Assembly (NCBI GenBank): GCA_963803545.1
Contig: CAWDMX010000004.1
Span: 124,001-188,000, forward strand
DNA from: Legionella_C sp963803545
Lineage (GTDB): Bacteria > Pseudomonadota > Gammaproteobacteria > Legionellales > Legionellaceae
Reading direction: 5' to 3'
DNA: 64,000 bases
Below, in pieces: positions 17,926 to 27,448 of the stretch (position 1 is its first letter; the number at the start of each line of letters is the position of its first letter). Below the pieces are notes generated by a model. That model was not told the DNA's origin and ran no database searches. It saw only the letters and a program-made list of their open reading frames with translations. The translations under genes were made by a program, and so were the position numbers.

Positions 17926-20625
17926 TTAGATAACAAACGTGTTTGAGGAACTCCTCTCTTTTTGCAGCGCGATAACCTGTGTGATTTGATTAATGAGCGT
18001 CAGCTCGGGTAAATAATAGTTGTAAATAGTCGTATTAGTGCTTTTGTTCGAGAGATGCTTCAGTCTCTCTTCAAAAAGAGTGTTTAAATAATCGAGGTCT
18101 ACATCGGTGTGGGGTAGTTTTTTTAAAATGGATACCATACCCTGGGAAGTTGTTGCATCAAAGGACGTAAAGAAACGTAAAATACCTAGAAAACTCGGGT
18201 CGCAATTTGCTGTGATGCAGGACTCATAACTTTTTAAAAGACAAAAAAGCTCTTGCTCCGCTTCACTATCGGTATTGCTTGCAGAAGCCTCCTCTTGATA
18301 GGGCTCTTTCGGATATTTAATTTCTTCATCGACGCACAAGACCTCGGTATTCAAAGGGCGGATTCGCCTTAATTGTACAATAAAGTCGCACTTGCATTGG
18401 ATTGCTAATAAAGTTTGGTAAATTTCGGCACTCTCATCGGCTGGCGCAACCAATTGTATACGGCTCGTCCCTTTTAAACAAAAGCATGAGGCGCTGAAAA
18501 ATTTATCATGGAAAAACTGAATAAAATCAGGAGTGTGGCTTAAATTTTCCTCAAAACACTCGACTGTTACTGTAATTTTTGTTTCATCAAAAAGAAATTG
18601 CAAGCGTAACTTTTGTTCATTAAACCAAGAGGCCTGCGTTAAATCGTGCAATTTTAAAAAATTATTGGCCTTCGTTATTTGTAAATAATCGTCGTTTAAA
18701 AAGGTTTTTTTGATAATTGATTCGGCAAAAATTGCGCATACTTTCTTGGTGTCTTTTTTTGCAAAATCAAGATATATAGATTCACCTTTGCAAGATAAAC
18801 GCAATGCTTTGTCGGCACTAAAATTTTGAAGCCTGTTAAAAAGTTTGGTATCCGTACATTTCAAAACACAGCGGTAAATTTGCTTATCGGGTACATGCTT
18901 TATTGTCCAGCATAAAGAAAAATTATTATCGGTTATTAGTATGTGTTGTAAGCCGTGGCTTTTTCCTACGCGCAGGCTTGCTTTACCGTAATAACAAGCG
19001 GTGAATTTAGTCAGGTTTTGAGACAGATTAACAAGCGCTGGAGGTAATCGTAAATGACTTTCAAAGGCGTTGTAAATCAACTCCATATCGTTTCTAATTG
19101 TGCCAATCAAATTGTATAAAAAACGCAATAATCTATCGTAACTACAGTTTTGCATCTCCTGAAGGATTTCAAAGGCACGGATATAATCATAAATAACTTT
19201 TTCAATTTCGTTGGCGCTAACCTTGGATAATTGTTGCGTAAAATCTGGATCAGAATAGTGTTCCACGGTTTTCAAATTGATTTCTTTTCCTAAAATTTTA
19301 GCAATTATAAAAACCTCTTTGATACGTTCAGATAATGGAAGATCCGTCAACGCACTGATATTAGGCACCATTAAGTGAACATTATTCGCGCGTCCATCGT
19401 TGTATAAAATGGGAATTTCTTTTTTATCAGGGTTAAAAGCATGGCCAAAATCAATTCCGACCATTTTAAATTGGGACTCTCCCGTTCGTGAATTAGTGTT
19501 TGTTTTTAACACCATCATGTTTTGCAGTTTGGAGCCAATCTTGTCGTAATCACCGAGTAACAAGCTCAGGAAAAACCCCTCATATTTAACACGGCAATCC
19601 GTAACCGATTCAAGAGAACCAATAGGGTCAACAACTCTTGCTCGGTAATAATTGCCGCTTCGGCCATTAATACAGTTTTCACCAAAAATTGGTGTGGGTG
19701 GGGTAAATCCGAGATCCTGTGCTCCGCTTAGGATTCGCGATTGGATTAATAATTTTGGAATTTTGTTAGGGCCAATATAATAGGTCGGTTTCAGATAGTA
19801 ATCGGGTACTTGCATAAATATGCTTGCGATGTTTGCACCGAATACCTCGATTACTGCGCTAATATTTTTATTTTCAGCAGTGCCTTGTTTAAGCCAAACA
19901 GCACAATCGGTAGCAAGTTCACCGACAACGTTGCTTATTTTATAACAAGCTTGTACAGTGGACGTTCTTTGAACGTCTTCAGGCTTTAATGACACTTTTC
20001 CATTGCTGCTAATTAAATGATAGTCGGATTTAACGAGATACTCTGAGGATTTACTTCTGCAATTTTGGTCAAGATAATGCGCAATTATTTCAATATCACC
20101 TGAGCATAAGTCAATAATACGACGAATTTCTTCAGTATCGGCTTTACACCATTCAAATAAATCTAAAAGAATGTCTTTACTGCTTAGCGCCGTAAATCCT
20201 GGCTCAATTCCTGCTTTTTTTTCACCGGTAACGATTAAAGACTTATTTGAAAGGGCGTCATAATTATTTCTTTGTTGAAATAAATTGATTACCCCTGTAC
20301 TAAATTTACTATTTAAATTATGTTCTGAGTTAAAAAAATTCTCACTCAGCAGCTCATAAGCATCTTTTGCCAATTGACAAGCTAATGACTTATTCTCAGA
20401 CTGTACATCCGTGTATATCACTAAAAAGCTAGCGGCGTATTTGTAGCATAAATGATTGTGCTGCTCAGAAAGAATACTTTCCTGCAAATAATTCAGATCT
20501 ATATCCAAACATCCCGCGGCTATATCCAAACGAAATTTAAGATTGCATTGTGAATGGTTCAAAAGCTCGAGGCACTTTCGGATATTTTCTTCAGAAAAAA
20601 AATTCAGAGGCATCAATAGTATCAA
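17926..20625 (-). CDS. Large orphan protein with atypical kinase-like signature; candidate secreted effector
   Basis: An 899-residue soluble protein without signal peptide or membrane segments. Near residues 357-372 there is LGDYDKIGSKLQNMMV, and near 391-397 IDFGHAF. This order (GD, about ten residues, N, then a hydrophobic-IDFG) resembles the catalytic loop and metal-binding DFG of PI3/4-kinase-like enzymes. The preceding segment VDPIGSLESVTDCRVKYEGF also looks conserved. Elsewhere it is helix-rich with no recognised domain. The C-terminus is polar (KERSSSNTFVI), weakly compatible with a Dot/Icm signal. It is monocistronic; ATG at 20613 (MPLNFF) is an alternative start. Kinase activity and secretion are inference. 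Confidence 0.5.
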   Translation of the reverse strand: MILLMPLNFFSEENIRKCLELLNHSQCNLKFRLDIAAGCLDIDLNYLQESILSEQHNHLCYKYAASFLVIYTDVQSENKSLACQLAKDAYELLSENFFNSEHNLNSKFSTGVINLFQQRNNYDALSNKSLIVTGEKKAGIEPGFTALSSKDILLDLFEWCKADTEEIRRIIDLCSGDIEIIAHYLDQNCRSKSSEYLVKSDYHLISSNGKVSLKPEDVQRTSTVQACYKISNVVGELATDCAVWLKQGTAENKNISAVIEVFGANIASIFMQVPDYYLKPTYYIGPNKIPKLLIQSRILSGAQDLGFTPPTPIFGENCINGRSGNYYRARVVDPIGSLESVTDCRVKYEGFFLSLLLGDYDKIGSKLQNMMVLKTNTNSRTGESQFKMVGIDFGHAFNPDKKEIPILYNDGRANNVHLMVPNISALTDLPLSERIKEVFIIAKILGKEINLKTVEHYSDPDFTQQLSKVSANEIEKVIYDYIRAFEILQEMQNCSYDRLLRFLYNLIGTIRNDMELIYNAFESHLRLPPALVNLSQNLTKFTACYYGKASLRVGKSHGLQHILITDNNFSLCWTIKHVPDKQIYRCVLKCTDTKLFNRLQNFSADKALRLSCKGESIYLDFAKKDTKKVCAIFAESIIKKTFLNDDYLQITKANNFLKLHDLTQASWFNEQKLRLQFLFDETKITVTVECFEENLSHTPDFIQFFHDKFFSASCFCLKGTSRIQLVAPADESAEIYQTLLAIQCKCDFIVQLRRIRPLNTEVLCVDEEIKYPKEPYQEEASASNTDSEAEQELFCLLKSYESCITANCDPSFLGILRFFTSFDATTSQGMVSILKKLPHTDVDLDYLNTLFEERLKHLSNKSTNTTIYNYYLPELTLINQITQVIALQKERSSSNTFVI

Positions 20626-20699
20626 TAAAAATAACTAATGTGCGTGATAATAGGTTGTGAAGCTTAAGTTTATATTAAGAGTAGGCAATAAACATAAAA

Positions 20700-22817
20700 T
20701 TAATTTCGAACCGGCTCGGGTGCAAGGCTCACTAGATTGCGTCCGTTTTTCTTAGACTGGTACAAAGCCGTATCCGCTGCCTCAACTAAGGCTGTTGGCT
20801 CTAATCCATGATTGGGCAGCAGGGCAATTCCAAACGATGCGCGAATAGGGGCAACAATTTCTCCGTGATGCACCACTTTGATACGACTTATTTTTTCGCG
20901 AATTGTGTCAACCCGTTTAACGGCATCTTCACCATTAGATATATCAAAAAACAGTAATAAAATTTCCTCACCACCATAACGGCAGGCTATATCACTGTTT
21001 CGCGTTTCTTCAAGCAAAAGTTTACCAACTTCTTTTAAAACCAGGTCTCCGGCCTCGTGACCAAAAGTGTCATTGATGGTTTTAAAATGATCCAAATCCA
21101 TCATAACTACCGCAAGCTTATTGTTTTGGCGTTGCGCACGCAATAATTCCCGTCCAAACGATTCTTCTAAGTACGTTCGATTGAATAGTCCGGTTAATGA
21201 ATCGCGAATAGAGCGTATTTTAAGTGTGTCGCGCAGTTTAATATTCGCGAGAGACAAGGCAATAGTTTCGGCGATGGTGTTTATCATCAACTCATAATCT
21301 GAAAAATACCGTTGAATATCGTCGCTATTGTGCGAACCAACTTCGTTAAATTCAACATAGAGTAAACCGATACTTTCATTTTGCGCCTGTAGTGGCAGAC
21401 ACAAATAGGGGCTAATATTCTCAGTATTTTGAACATGCTTGCAGGAGATACTGTTCTCGCTATCAAAATACCGATGAATCTGACCGCGCCTTAATGCCCA
21501 GCATTGGGTTGGTGATATAACTTCTTCCTGTTCATGCGGCGCTCCCCACTGCATTACAGCGTTCATATAATTACCAGAGGGATGGGATAGATAGAGCATT
21601 CCATTCGTTTTTGGTAAAATTTTTACACAATAAGTTGTTATGGCGCTAAAAGTTTCCTCAACGGTTAAGCAGGTTTGTAGGGTACTGCTGAGCGAGTTTA
21701 ATAACGATATAGCCTGATTTTTTTTCTTAATTTCAGCCATTCCTTCGGCTAAATCGAGATTGCTATGCGTTAATTTTTTTGCCTGCTCTAGACGCTCGGT
21801 TACATTACGCAATATTTGTGAAGCACCGATTATCTCTTGTTGATTGTTGTGAATCAAGCTGGAGGTAACTTCAAAGCTATATGCTTTATCGTTGATTCCA
21901 AGCTGCGTAATAATGGTAAATTCTTCACCTTGCAGCGCTCGTCTCCATAAATCAAGAAAATGCTCTAATTTTTCAAACTCGGGAAGTGCGGATAAAATCT
22001 CTTTAATATTCATGCCAACAGAAATTTGAATTCCAAATAAGTTGCGAAAGTCCTTTTTAAACGCTTTATTAAAAGTAATAAAATTATAGTCGTTATCAAT
22101 CGCGGCAATCGCATCGGTCGTTCCTTCAATAATCCCTTTAAGCTGACTTTCAACTTCTTTGCGTTTTTTTTCAACGTGTATTTGGCGGGAATGTTGAAAG
22201 TTAATTAAGATAAATAATCCCGTTAGGAAACAAAAGGTGGTTATTATGGTGGCGACTAAATAATTTTCAGTTAATGCAGTTTTTTCGGCTAAGACGTGAT
22301 TACGCCCCTGCAGCAGCATTAATTCTTCCGTAATCATTTCGTTCGTTATCGTTTGTACCCGCATGGTGATAATAATGCCTTTATCGGTTTTGATAAGGTT
22401 TTGAGCTTGGATAAATCCTTGTTTTTTAAAAACATTGATAATGTCGTTTGAAAAGGACACGCGCTCTTTTAATAGGGGGATTAATTGAGCACACCTTCTC
22501 ACTTGACGTGGGTTATCGCTAACCAAATCGCTTAATAAAGAAAATTTTTGAAAGAGACTGCTAATACTGCGATTGTATTCGACGAATTGATTGCTCTCAC
22601 CGGTAATCACGTACCCGCGTTGGGCATTTTGAATTTCTAAAACAGACGCCCGTAAAACGTTTATAGAGTTCATAACCTCGAACGATTGAGCAACTAATCT
22701 GTTCGAGCGACTCAGTTGTTGTATGCATTGATAAGAAATATAGATTACGCTTATCTGCAATACTAAAAGGATAAGCAGAATGCTATTTAATAAAAAGCGC
22801 TTGTTGTTAACCGGCAT
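20700..22817 (-). CDS. Membrane diguanylate cyclase: CHASE3-PAS-GAF-GGDEF
   Basis: A 705-residue protein. A TM segment at about 8-30 and another at about 188-208 flank a periplasmic CHASE3 domain (contains NAQRGYVITGESNQF). A PAS domain follows (about 225-345, GIIEGTTDAIAAIDNDYNFI), then GAF (about 375-530) and GGDEF (about 540-700). The active-site motif is GGEEI (about 615-619), an accepted GG(D/E)EF variant. An RxxD inhibitory site (RNSD) sits five residues upstream, so feedback by c-di-GMP is expected. It lies 9 bp after mvaK1 and is probably co-transcribed with mvaD-mvaK1. Confidence 0.9.
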   Translation of the reverse strand: MPVNNKRFLLNSILLILLVLQISVIYISYQCIQQLSRSNRLVAQSFEVMNSINVLRASVLEIQNAQRGYVITGESNQFVEYNRSISSLFQKFSLLSDLVSDNPRQVRRCAQLIPLLKERVSFSNDIINVFKKQGFIQAQNLIKTDKGIIITMRVQTITNEMITEELMLLQGRNHVLAEKTALTENYLVATIITTFCFLTGLFILINFQHSRQIHVEKKRKEVESQLKGIIEGTTDAIAAIDNDYNFITFNKAFKKDFRNLFGIQISVGMNIKEILSALPEFEKLEHFLDLWRRALQGEEFTIITQLGINDKAYSFEVTSSLIHNNQQEIIGASQILRNVTERLEQAKKLTHSNLDLAEGMAEIKKKNQAISLLNSLSSTLQTCLTVEETFSAITTYCVKILPKTNGMLYLSHPSGNYMNAVMQWGAPHEQEEVISPTQCWALRRGQIHRYFDSENSISCKHVQNTENISPYLCLPLQAQNESIGLLYVEFNEVGSHNSDDIQRYFSDYELMINTIAETIALSLANIKLRDTLKIRSIRDSLTGLFNRTYLEESFGRELLRAQRQNNKLAVVMMDLDHFKTINDTFGHEAGDLVLKEVGKLLLEETRNSDIACRYGGEEILLLFFDISNGEDAVKRVDTIREKISRIKVVHHGEIVAPIRASFGIALLPNHGLEPTALVEAADTALYQSKKNGRNLVSLAPEPVRN

Positions 22818-22826
22818 TGCCTGTCC

Positions 22827-23711
22827 TTATACCGCAATTAATCTATCTAATAAATGCGCCGGCGGCGGGGTTTTCCATACACTCAATACAAAACCACCAC
22901 CGCCGGAACCTGTCGGTTTAACCGCTGTTGCGCCGGCGTCTTTTAGTAACTGAATATGATGCAACAAGGTTTTGCTCATTAATCCCCATTTACAAAAACA
23001 ATCGTAGGCGAGTTTTATAGCTTCTGTTAATAATAGCAAAGAATCGCTTGTTTTGTTTGCTAAGGCTTCTCGACAGCCGATGACCGCGCGCTCCATTGTT
23101 TCATCAATATTTGTAGCGCCTATGGGGTCGTTTTGCCACAGCTCCTGTACTTGGTGGATGCATTGCGAGGTGATGCCAATCTGCCCACAAGAAGACAGAT
23201 ACCATTGGGGAGACCACTGTTGTGCTATCGGCTCACAGTGCCCTTGATTGAAATAGACTCCAGTGCCCGAGGACACCCCGATAATATCCAAGCCGCTGCT
23301 TTTTCCGTGGAATAGATTTTCAAGCTCTTTTGCAAAGTCCGCTACACGTTCCGTTGGTAAAAAATTTTGTGCCGCAAACCAGCGGGCCATAGCAACACAC
23401 AAGGCTGCGGAGGCCCCTAAACCTACTCCCACCGGTAAATTAGAGGTTAATTGAAAACGACCACTAATGCGGTTTAGGGAAGAGTTAAGCAGCTGAAGCC
23501 CTTGCTCTAGAACGCTCCAAAATAATACATGCATAGTATCGCCGTGCTCACCGTCGTAGCGTGCCCTAAGTTCTTTTTCACCGCTTTGATAATCAAGAAT
23601 TAAATTCTTTTCTTTTACGGGAAAAACTAAGGCGCCTTTTCCACGCAAAACCGCGTGTTCCCCAGCTAAAATCCACTTGCCATGAGTGGTCGTTGTAAAA
23701 TTACAAAACAT
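22827..23711 (-). CDS. mvaK1: Mevalonate kinase (GHMP family)
   Basis: About 294 residues from ATG at 23711, which overlaps the end of mvaD by 11 bp; a TTG five codons upstream is also in frame. GHMP motif 1 is HGKWILAGEHAVLRGKGALV, motif 2 is PVGVGLGASAALCVA (ATP loop) and motif 3 is KPTGSGGGGFVLSVW. It phosphorylates mevalonate at the 5-OH. HGKWILAGEHAV fits mevalonate kinase, and the position next to mvaD supports it over homoserine or galactokinase relatives. Confidence 0.88.
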   Translation of the reverse strand: MFCNFTTTTHGKWILAGEHAVLRGKGALVFPVKEKNLILDYQSGEKELRARYDGEHGDTMHVLFWSVLEQGLQLLNSSLNRISGRFQLTSNLPVGVGLGASAALCVAMARWFAAQNFLPTERVADFAKELENLFHGKSSGLDIIGVSSGTGVYFNQGHCEPIAQQWSPQWYLSSCGQIGITSQCIHQVQELWQNDPIGATNIDETMERAVIGCREALANKTSDSLLLLTEAIKLAYDCFCKWGLMSKTLLHHIQLLKDAGATAVKPTGSGGGGFVLSVWKTPPPAHLLDRLIAV

Positions 23712-24648
23712 CAAAGTTGCCCACAAGATAGTCGGTCTTAAACTGTTGAGACAATTCGTGCTGGTCTTCGCGATACAATAAATGGATGTTGGGACCGGCG
23801 TCCATTGTAACTATTGGTCCGTCTTTTTTATGGGTCCATACGTCTTGTAAAATTGAAAGCAGTTGTTGGGAGTTATTATTGATGTAACTAAAAGACGGTG
23901 ATGCTGAGGAGAAAAGCTGATGCATATCTTGAAATTCACGCCAGCAGATGAGGTACGCGTCGTGCCATTGCTTGCTCTCAAGGGCGGCTTTTAATAATTT
24001 TAAACTAGCCGTAGCTCGTAGCGAGCGCTGGGCGTATAGCGGACTGGTTTTTGCGTATTGATGGGCCCGGGAAGAGGAAATCTCTTTTTCGGCATGGCTA
24101 ATAAGAATGACTTGATGGATAAGATTGCTGTAGGGCAGTTCAATCGGTTTTACAGAGGCATCTTCCCATTGCACCCAAGGCGCGTAAAAAGAGCGACAGG
24201 AGGAACCTGACCCCAAGCGACTGAGTTGTGCTTGCTCATCAATGCTTGTTTCAGGTTGGGATTGAATTTCATTAATGGCACGGATAAGGCATTTTGTTAG
24301 TGCCGCAAAACTCGAAGCAGAGCTGGCAAGCCCACTGCTGTGAGGAAAATTATTGCAAGACCGAATGATAAACGACCCCTGAAAACCAAAATGATTTTTA
24401 AGAAGACGCACGTGGTTTAAAAAACGTTGCTGACCTTTTTGCGAAAGCATAAAAGGGAGCGCACCAGGAAGAGTAAGGGGCTCCCAGCGATCGTACACGC
24501 TTGTAGACGGTTCAACTTGAACGTAGCTGACTAGTTTAGGCAGAGTATAGGACAGAGAGGGATTGTCGGGAATGTTTTTTGTTTCATCTTTTTTTCCCAT
24601 ATATTTTATTAGGGCAATATTAGCTGGAGCCTCAGCAAACCACATCAT
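23701..24648 (-). CDS. mvaD: Diphosphomevalonate decarboxylase
   Basis: A 315-residue GHMP-fold enzyme producing isopentenyl diphosphate from mevalonate 5-diphosphate. The N-terminus AEAPANIALIKYMGKKDE is characteristic. SSGLASSASSFAALTK is the ATP loop, SRLGSGSSCRSFY follows, and the C-terminal VTMDAGPNIHLLY contains the catalytic Asp region. The gene heads the leftward mvaD-mvaK1-GGDEF run. A gap of about 59 bp separates it from queE upstream, so either read-through or its own promoter is possible. Confidence 0.93.
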   Translation of the reverse strand: MMWFAEAPANIALIKYMGKKDETKNIPDNPSLSYTLPKLVSYVQVEPSTSVYDRWEPLTLPGALPFMLSQKGQQRFLNHVRLLKNHFGFQGSFIIRSCNNFPHSSGLASSASSFAALTKCLIRAINEIQSQPETSIDEQAQLSRLGSGSSCRSFYAPWVQWEDASVKPIELPYSNLIHQVILISHAEKEISSSRAHQYAKTSPLYAQRSLRATASLKLLKAALESKQWHDAYLICWREFQDMHQLFSSASPSFSYINNNSQQLLSILQDVWTHKKDGPIVTMDAGPNIHLLYREDQHELSQQFKTDYLVGNFDVL

Positions 24649-24707
24649 AATGAAATCCTACTCAGGGTGTAATTAATGTTTATTTTGATAACGTAATTAA
24701 AATGAAT

Positions 24708-25352
24708 TTATCGACCAGGCGCATCATCCCATAATATTTTGTGCAGCTGTAATTGGAAACGAACTGGCAAATTATCACTAATTATCCAATCGGCTAAAGT
24801 TGTAGCATTTAACTGGTTCCAACTGGGGGAGAACAGCAACTGACAAATCTGGTCTAATCGCTGTTCTTGAATAAGCGTACACGCCCATTCGTAATCACGA
24901 CGGCTGCATAATACAAACTTGATTTGATCGGACGCCTTCAAATACTGTAAATTTTCCAACCTATTTTTATCGCTTTCGCCAGAGTCGGGGGTTTTTATAT
25001 CCATTACAATCATGACTTTTTTATCAACTTGGCTGATATCCCGAGCGCCACTTGTCTCTAAGGAAACGGCGAGTCCTTCGCTGGATAACTGTTGCAGTAA
25101 GTTAATGCATAGCTGTTGCGCAAGTGGCTCACCACCGGTAACACAAACATAGTTGCAATTGAACGATTTAATTTTTGCAATTATCTCGTTCATTTCCAGG
25201 AGATTTCCACCGCTAAAGGCATAGGCGGTATCGCAATACTGGCAGCGAAGAGGACAGCCGGTTAAACGAACAAATACGGTTGGAAAACCAACAGTGGCCG
25301 ATTCACCTTGCAGGGAATAAAAAATTTCACTTATACGGATTTTACCAGTCAT
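24708..25352 (-). CDS. queE: 7-carboxy-7-deazaguanine synthase QueE
   Basis: A 214-residue radical SAM enzyme of queuosine precursor synthesis, converting 6-carboxytetrahydropterin to CDG. The N-terminus RISEIFYSLQGESATVGFPTVFVRLTGC leads into the cluster motif CPLRCQYC near residue 32 (CxxxCxxC). VTGGEPLAQ follows as the SAM-binding GGE motif. It starts one base after the cpoB stop and is the third gene of pal-cpoB-queE, a frequent gammaproteobacterial order. yhhQ elsewhere in the window also belongs to queuosine metabolism. Confidence 0.93.
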   Translation of the reverse strand: MTGKIRISEIFYSLQGESATVGFPTVFVRLTGCPLRCQYCDTAYAFSGGNLLEMNEIIAKIKSFNCNYVCVTGGEPLAQQLCINLLQQLSSEGLAVSLETSGARDISQVDKKVMIVMDIKTPDSGESDKNRLENLQYLKASDQIKFVLCSRRDYEWACTLIQEQRLDQICQLLFSPSWNQLNATTLADWIISDNLPVRFQLQLHKILWDDAPGR

Positions 25353-25353
25353 G

Positions 25354-26226
25354 CTAACTCGCGCTGAGAGTGTTTAATTTAGCAAAAGCAAGTTGAGCGG
25401 TTGGTGTGTCGGGGTAATTTTTAACCACTTGCTGCAAGCGCTTTTTCGCCTCAAATTCTTTACCAGAGGCCGCAAGCGCGTAGCCAATTTTAAGTGAAGA
25501 GGGAGCGGACTTACTGGATGCAGGAAATTGATTCAATACGGTTTCAAATTGCTTGATGGCCTCGGGATAATATTTTTTTACCATATACAGCTCACCCAAC
25601 CAATAATACGCGTTAGCCGTGTATCCTCCATGTGGGTAATAGCTTACAAAATTTTGCATGGCTTGCAAGGCTTCATCAAAGTGCTTGTTTTTAACAAGTT
25701 CATAGGCCGCAAGATAACTGATTTGCTCATCAGCAGGATTATTTTTCATAGTGTTTGCTGGAATGGGATAGCTAATCGGTTTTTTTAGGGCGGTTGAGGT
25801 AGTATTTTGTGACATATCCAGATGCAATTCATCGTCAGGAGCACGGGGCGTAGGGCTTACGGCGACGTTCCCTAATCGCGTATCTAAATCTTTATAAGGA
25901 ATTATTTGTTGTTTTTTTAATTCCGCTATCTGGTGGTTTTGAATTTCCAATTGTCCACGAAGCTCTTGTAAATCTTGTTGCAAACTTTTTAAGGTATTTA
26001 TTGATGCGGTATTTTCCGAACTCGGGCTATCATCCTCTTGGGCAAGTGCTATTTCTTCCTCGTCATTAACGGCTTGGTTGACCGAAAGATTCGGCTCTTC
26101 GCGCGACGGAGTATCAACCAGTGCGTAATTATCGCTTTCCTCAACAACCGGTGCTGCGGCTGTTGATTGGAAAGAAAGCAATCCTAAGAGAATTAAAAGG
26201 GCAAGCTGAGTTAAAAAAAGTTTCAT
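25354..26226 (-). CDS. cpoB: Cell division coordinator CpoB (YbgF, Tol-Pal associated)
   Basis: A 290-residue periplasmic protein with a signal peptide (about 1-24, ending TAAAP). An acidic linker and a coiled coil (LKSLQQDLQELRGQLEIQNHQIAELKK, about 85-111) are followed by TPR repeats (about 170-285: AYELVKNKHFDEALQAMQNF, AYYWLGELYMVKKYYPEAIKQF and a third). CpoB trimers link Tol-Pal to penicillin-binding proteins during constriction. It overlaps pal by 4 bp. Confidence 0.93.
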   Translation of the reverse strand: MKLFLTQLALLILLGLLSFQSTAAAPVVEESDNYALVDTPSREEPNLSVNQAVNDEEEIALAQEDDSPSSENTASINTLKSLQQDLQELRGQLEIQNHQIAELKKQQIIPYKDLDTRLGNVAVSPTPRAPDDELHLDMSQNTTSTALKKPISYPIPANTMKNNPADEQISYLAAYELVKNKHFDEALQAMQNFVSYYPHGGYTANAYYWLGELYMVKKYYPEAIKQFETVLNQFPASSKSAPSSLKIGYALAASGKEFEAKKRLQQVVKNYPDTPTAQLAFAKLNTLSAS

Positions 26227-26753
26227 CGAGTAGACTCGTAGGTTAACTCAACACGCCGATTTTGCAAATGGGAGGCTGCGTCGTGTCCTAAATTTGCTGG
26301 ACGCTCTTTGCCATAACTAACAATACGAATTTGATCGCGCTTAACACCGGCAATGCGCATTAAATCCGCCACGGTTGTTGCTCGACGCTCGCCTAAAGCC
26401 ACATTGTACTCACGACTGCCCCGTTCATCGGTGTGGCCGGCTAATAAAATGCGCGCACCAGGATGCGATTTTAAATACGCAGATTGAGCATCCAGCGAGG
26501 CAACGTATTTAGGTGCAAAAGTACTGTCGTCGTAAGAAAATAGGTATTTTTGATTATGCGGCGCGTTAACAGTATAGGATTCACCGGGTTCTTGACCTGC
26601 AAAGCGACTAAATTCCCCCATACCGTTGGCAGTAACCCCATCATCACCATATCCGGCAACGTCCGCACTGCCGCCATGGTGCTTGGCGCAGGATGTGATT
26701 GCCGCAATACTGGCAGCTAATAATAAAGATGTAAGAACCTTTTTAAAATTCAT
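26223..26753 (-). CDS. pal: Peptidoglycan-associated lipoprotein Pal
   Basis: A 176-residue outer-membrane lipoprotein. The lipobox is AAITSCAKH (Cys at about residue 22), followed by a Gly-rich linker. The C-terminal OmpA-like domain holds the peptidoglycan-binding motif LLAGHTDERGSREYNVALGERRATTVADLM. It anchors the outer membrane to peptidoglycan within Tol-Pal. A strong ribosome site, AGGAGAG, precedes the ATG. tolB is not immediately upstream here; an Mce transporter operon in the same orientation precedes it. Confidence 0.96.
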   Translation of the reverse strand: MNFKKVLTSLLLAASIAAITSCAKHHGGSADVAGYGDDGVTANGMGEFSRFAGQEPGESYTVNAPHNQKYLFSYDDSTFAPKYVASLDAQSAYLKSHPGARILLAGHTDERGSREYNVALGERRATTVADLMRIAGVKRDQIRIVSYGKERPANLGHDAASHLQNRRVELTYESTR

Positions 26754-26824
26754 TTGTGTGCTCTCCTGTCAATACAAAAAATTACGCCTAGGACGCGTAT
26801 TTTACCGTTGTTTCCGCGATAAAT

Positions 26825-27448
26825 CTACATGGATTTTTTTTTCTGATACTGAGTTATAGTTGTAAAAACGAATTGGGTTACGTTTGCTGTAAATTGCTCA
26901 GCGGCTTGATTGGCTGCAATTACCCCGCCGTAGGGGGCGTCGCTCGTGCAGGGAATACGAATATGGATAATACGCGAAGCGATTACCTCGCTGTGAGACA
27001 CCTGAGATAAAACAACCTTTGCACTAAAATCTATGAAACTGGGTTTTTTTAGAAAATTTTGTTTTAAGTCAATAAGCTGTGTGTCTAAACGGTAATCGGT
27101 CAGTTGGCTGTTAACTCCTGAAGCAACGGCGTGAAAATATCCGGAGTGTTGCAGGCTTTGTACCATTAATGGATACAACATATCCGCAGGCGGGCTTATC
27201 CATGCGCTGTGGGCGAAATTTGTTAACTCAAATTTTTTGGTAACGTACATCATTTGGTTCGTTTGAAACCCCGACACGGCCTCGGGCGTTGTAACAAGCA
27301 AAGTATACGGTGCAGTTTTACGGGTTAATTGTTTTTGGCTGTATGAATCCAATTGGTACTGGTTCTCAATAGAAGGTTTGACCGGAGAACATCCCAGTAG
27401 AGCGCTAAATAGAAAACTGCTACCTAAAAAGTAACGTAAGATGGTCAT
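26825..27448 (-). CDS. ABC transport auxiliary lipoprotein of an Mce system (PqiC/DUF330-like)
   Basis: A 207-residue lipoprotein with lipobox LFSALLGCSP (Cys at about residue 20). The body shows the DUF330/PqiC pattern: YTLLVTTPEAVSGFQTNQMMYV near residue 47, then AHSAWISPPADMLYPLMVQSLQHSGYF. It is expected to sit in the outer membrane or periplasm as the last component of the Mce transporter encoded just upstream, with which it overlaps by 4 bp. Substrate transfer role is inferred from operon context. Confidence 0.78.
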   Translation of the reverse strand: MTILRYFLGSSFLFSALLGCSPVKPSIENQYQLDSYSQKQLTRKTAPYTLLVTTPEAVSGFQTNQMMYVTKKFELTNFAHSAWISPPADMLYPLMVQSLQHSGYFHAVASGVNSQLTDYRLDTQLIDLKQNFLKKPSFIDFSAKVVLSQVSHSEVIASRIIHIRIPCTSDAPYGGVIAANQAAEQFTANVTQFVFTTITQYQKKKSM

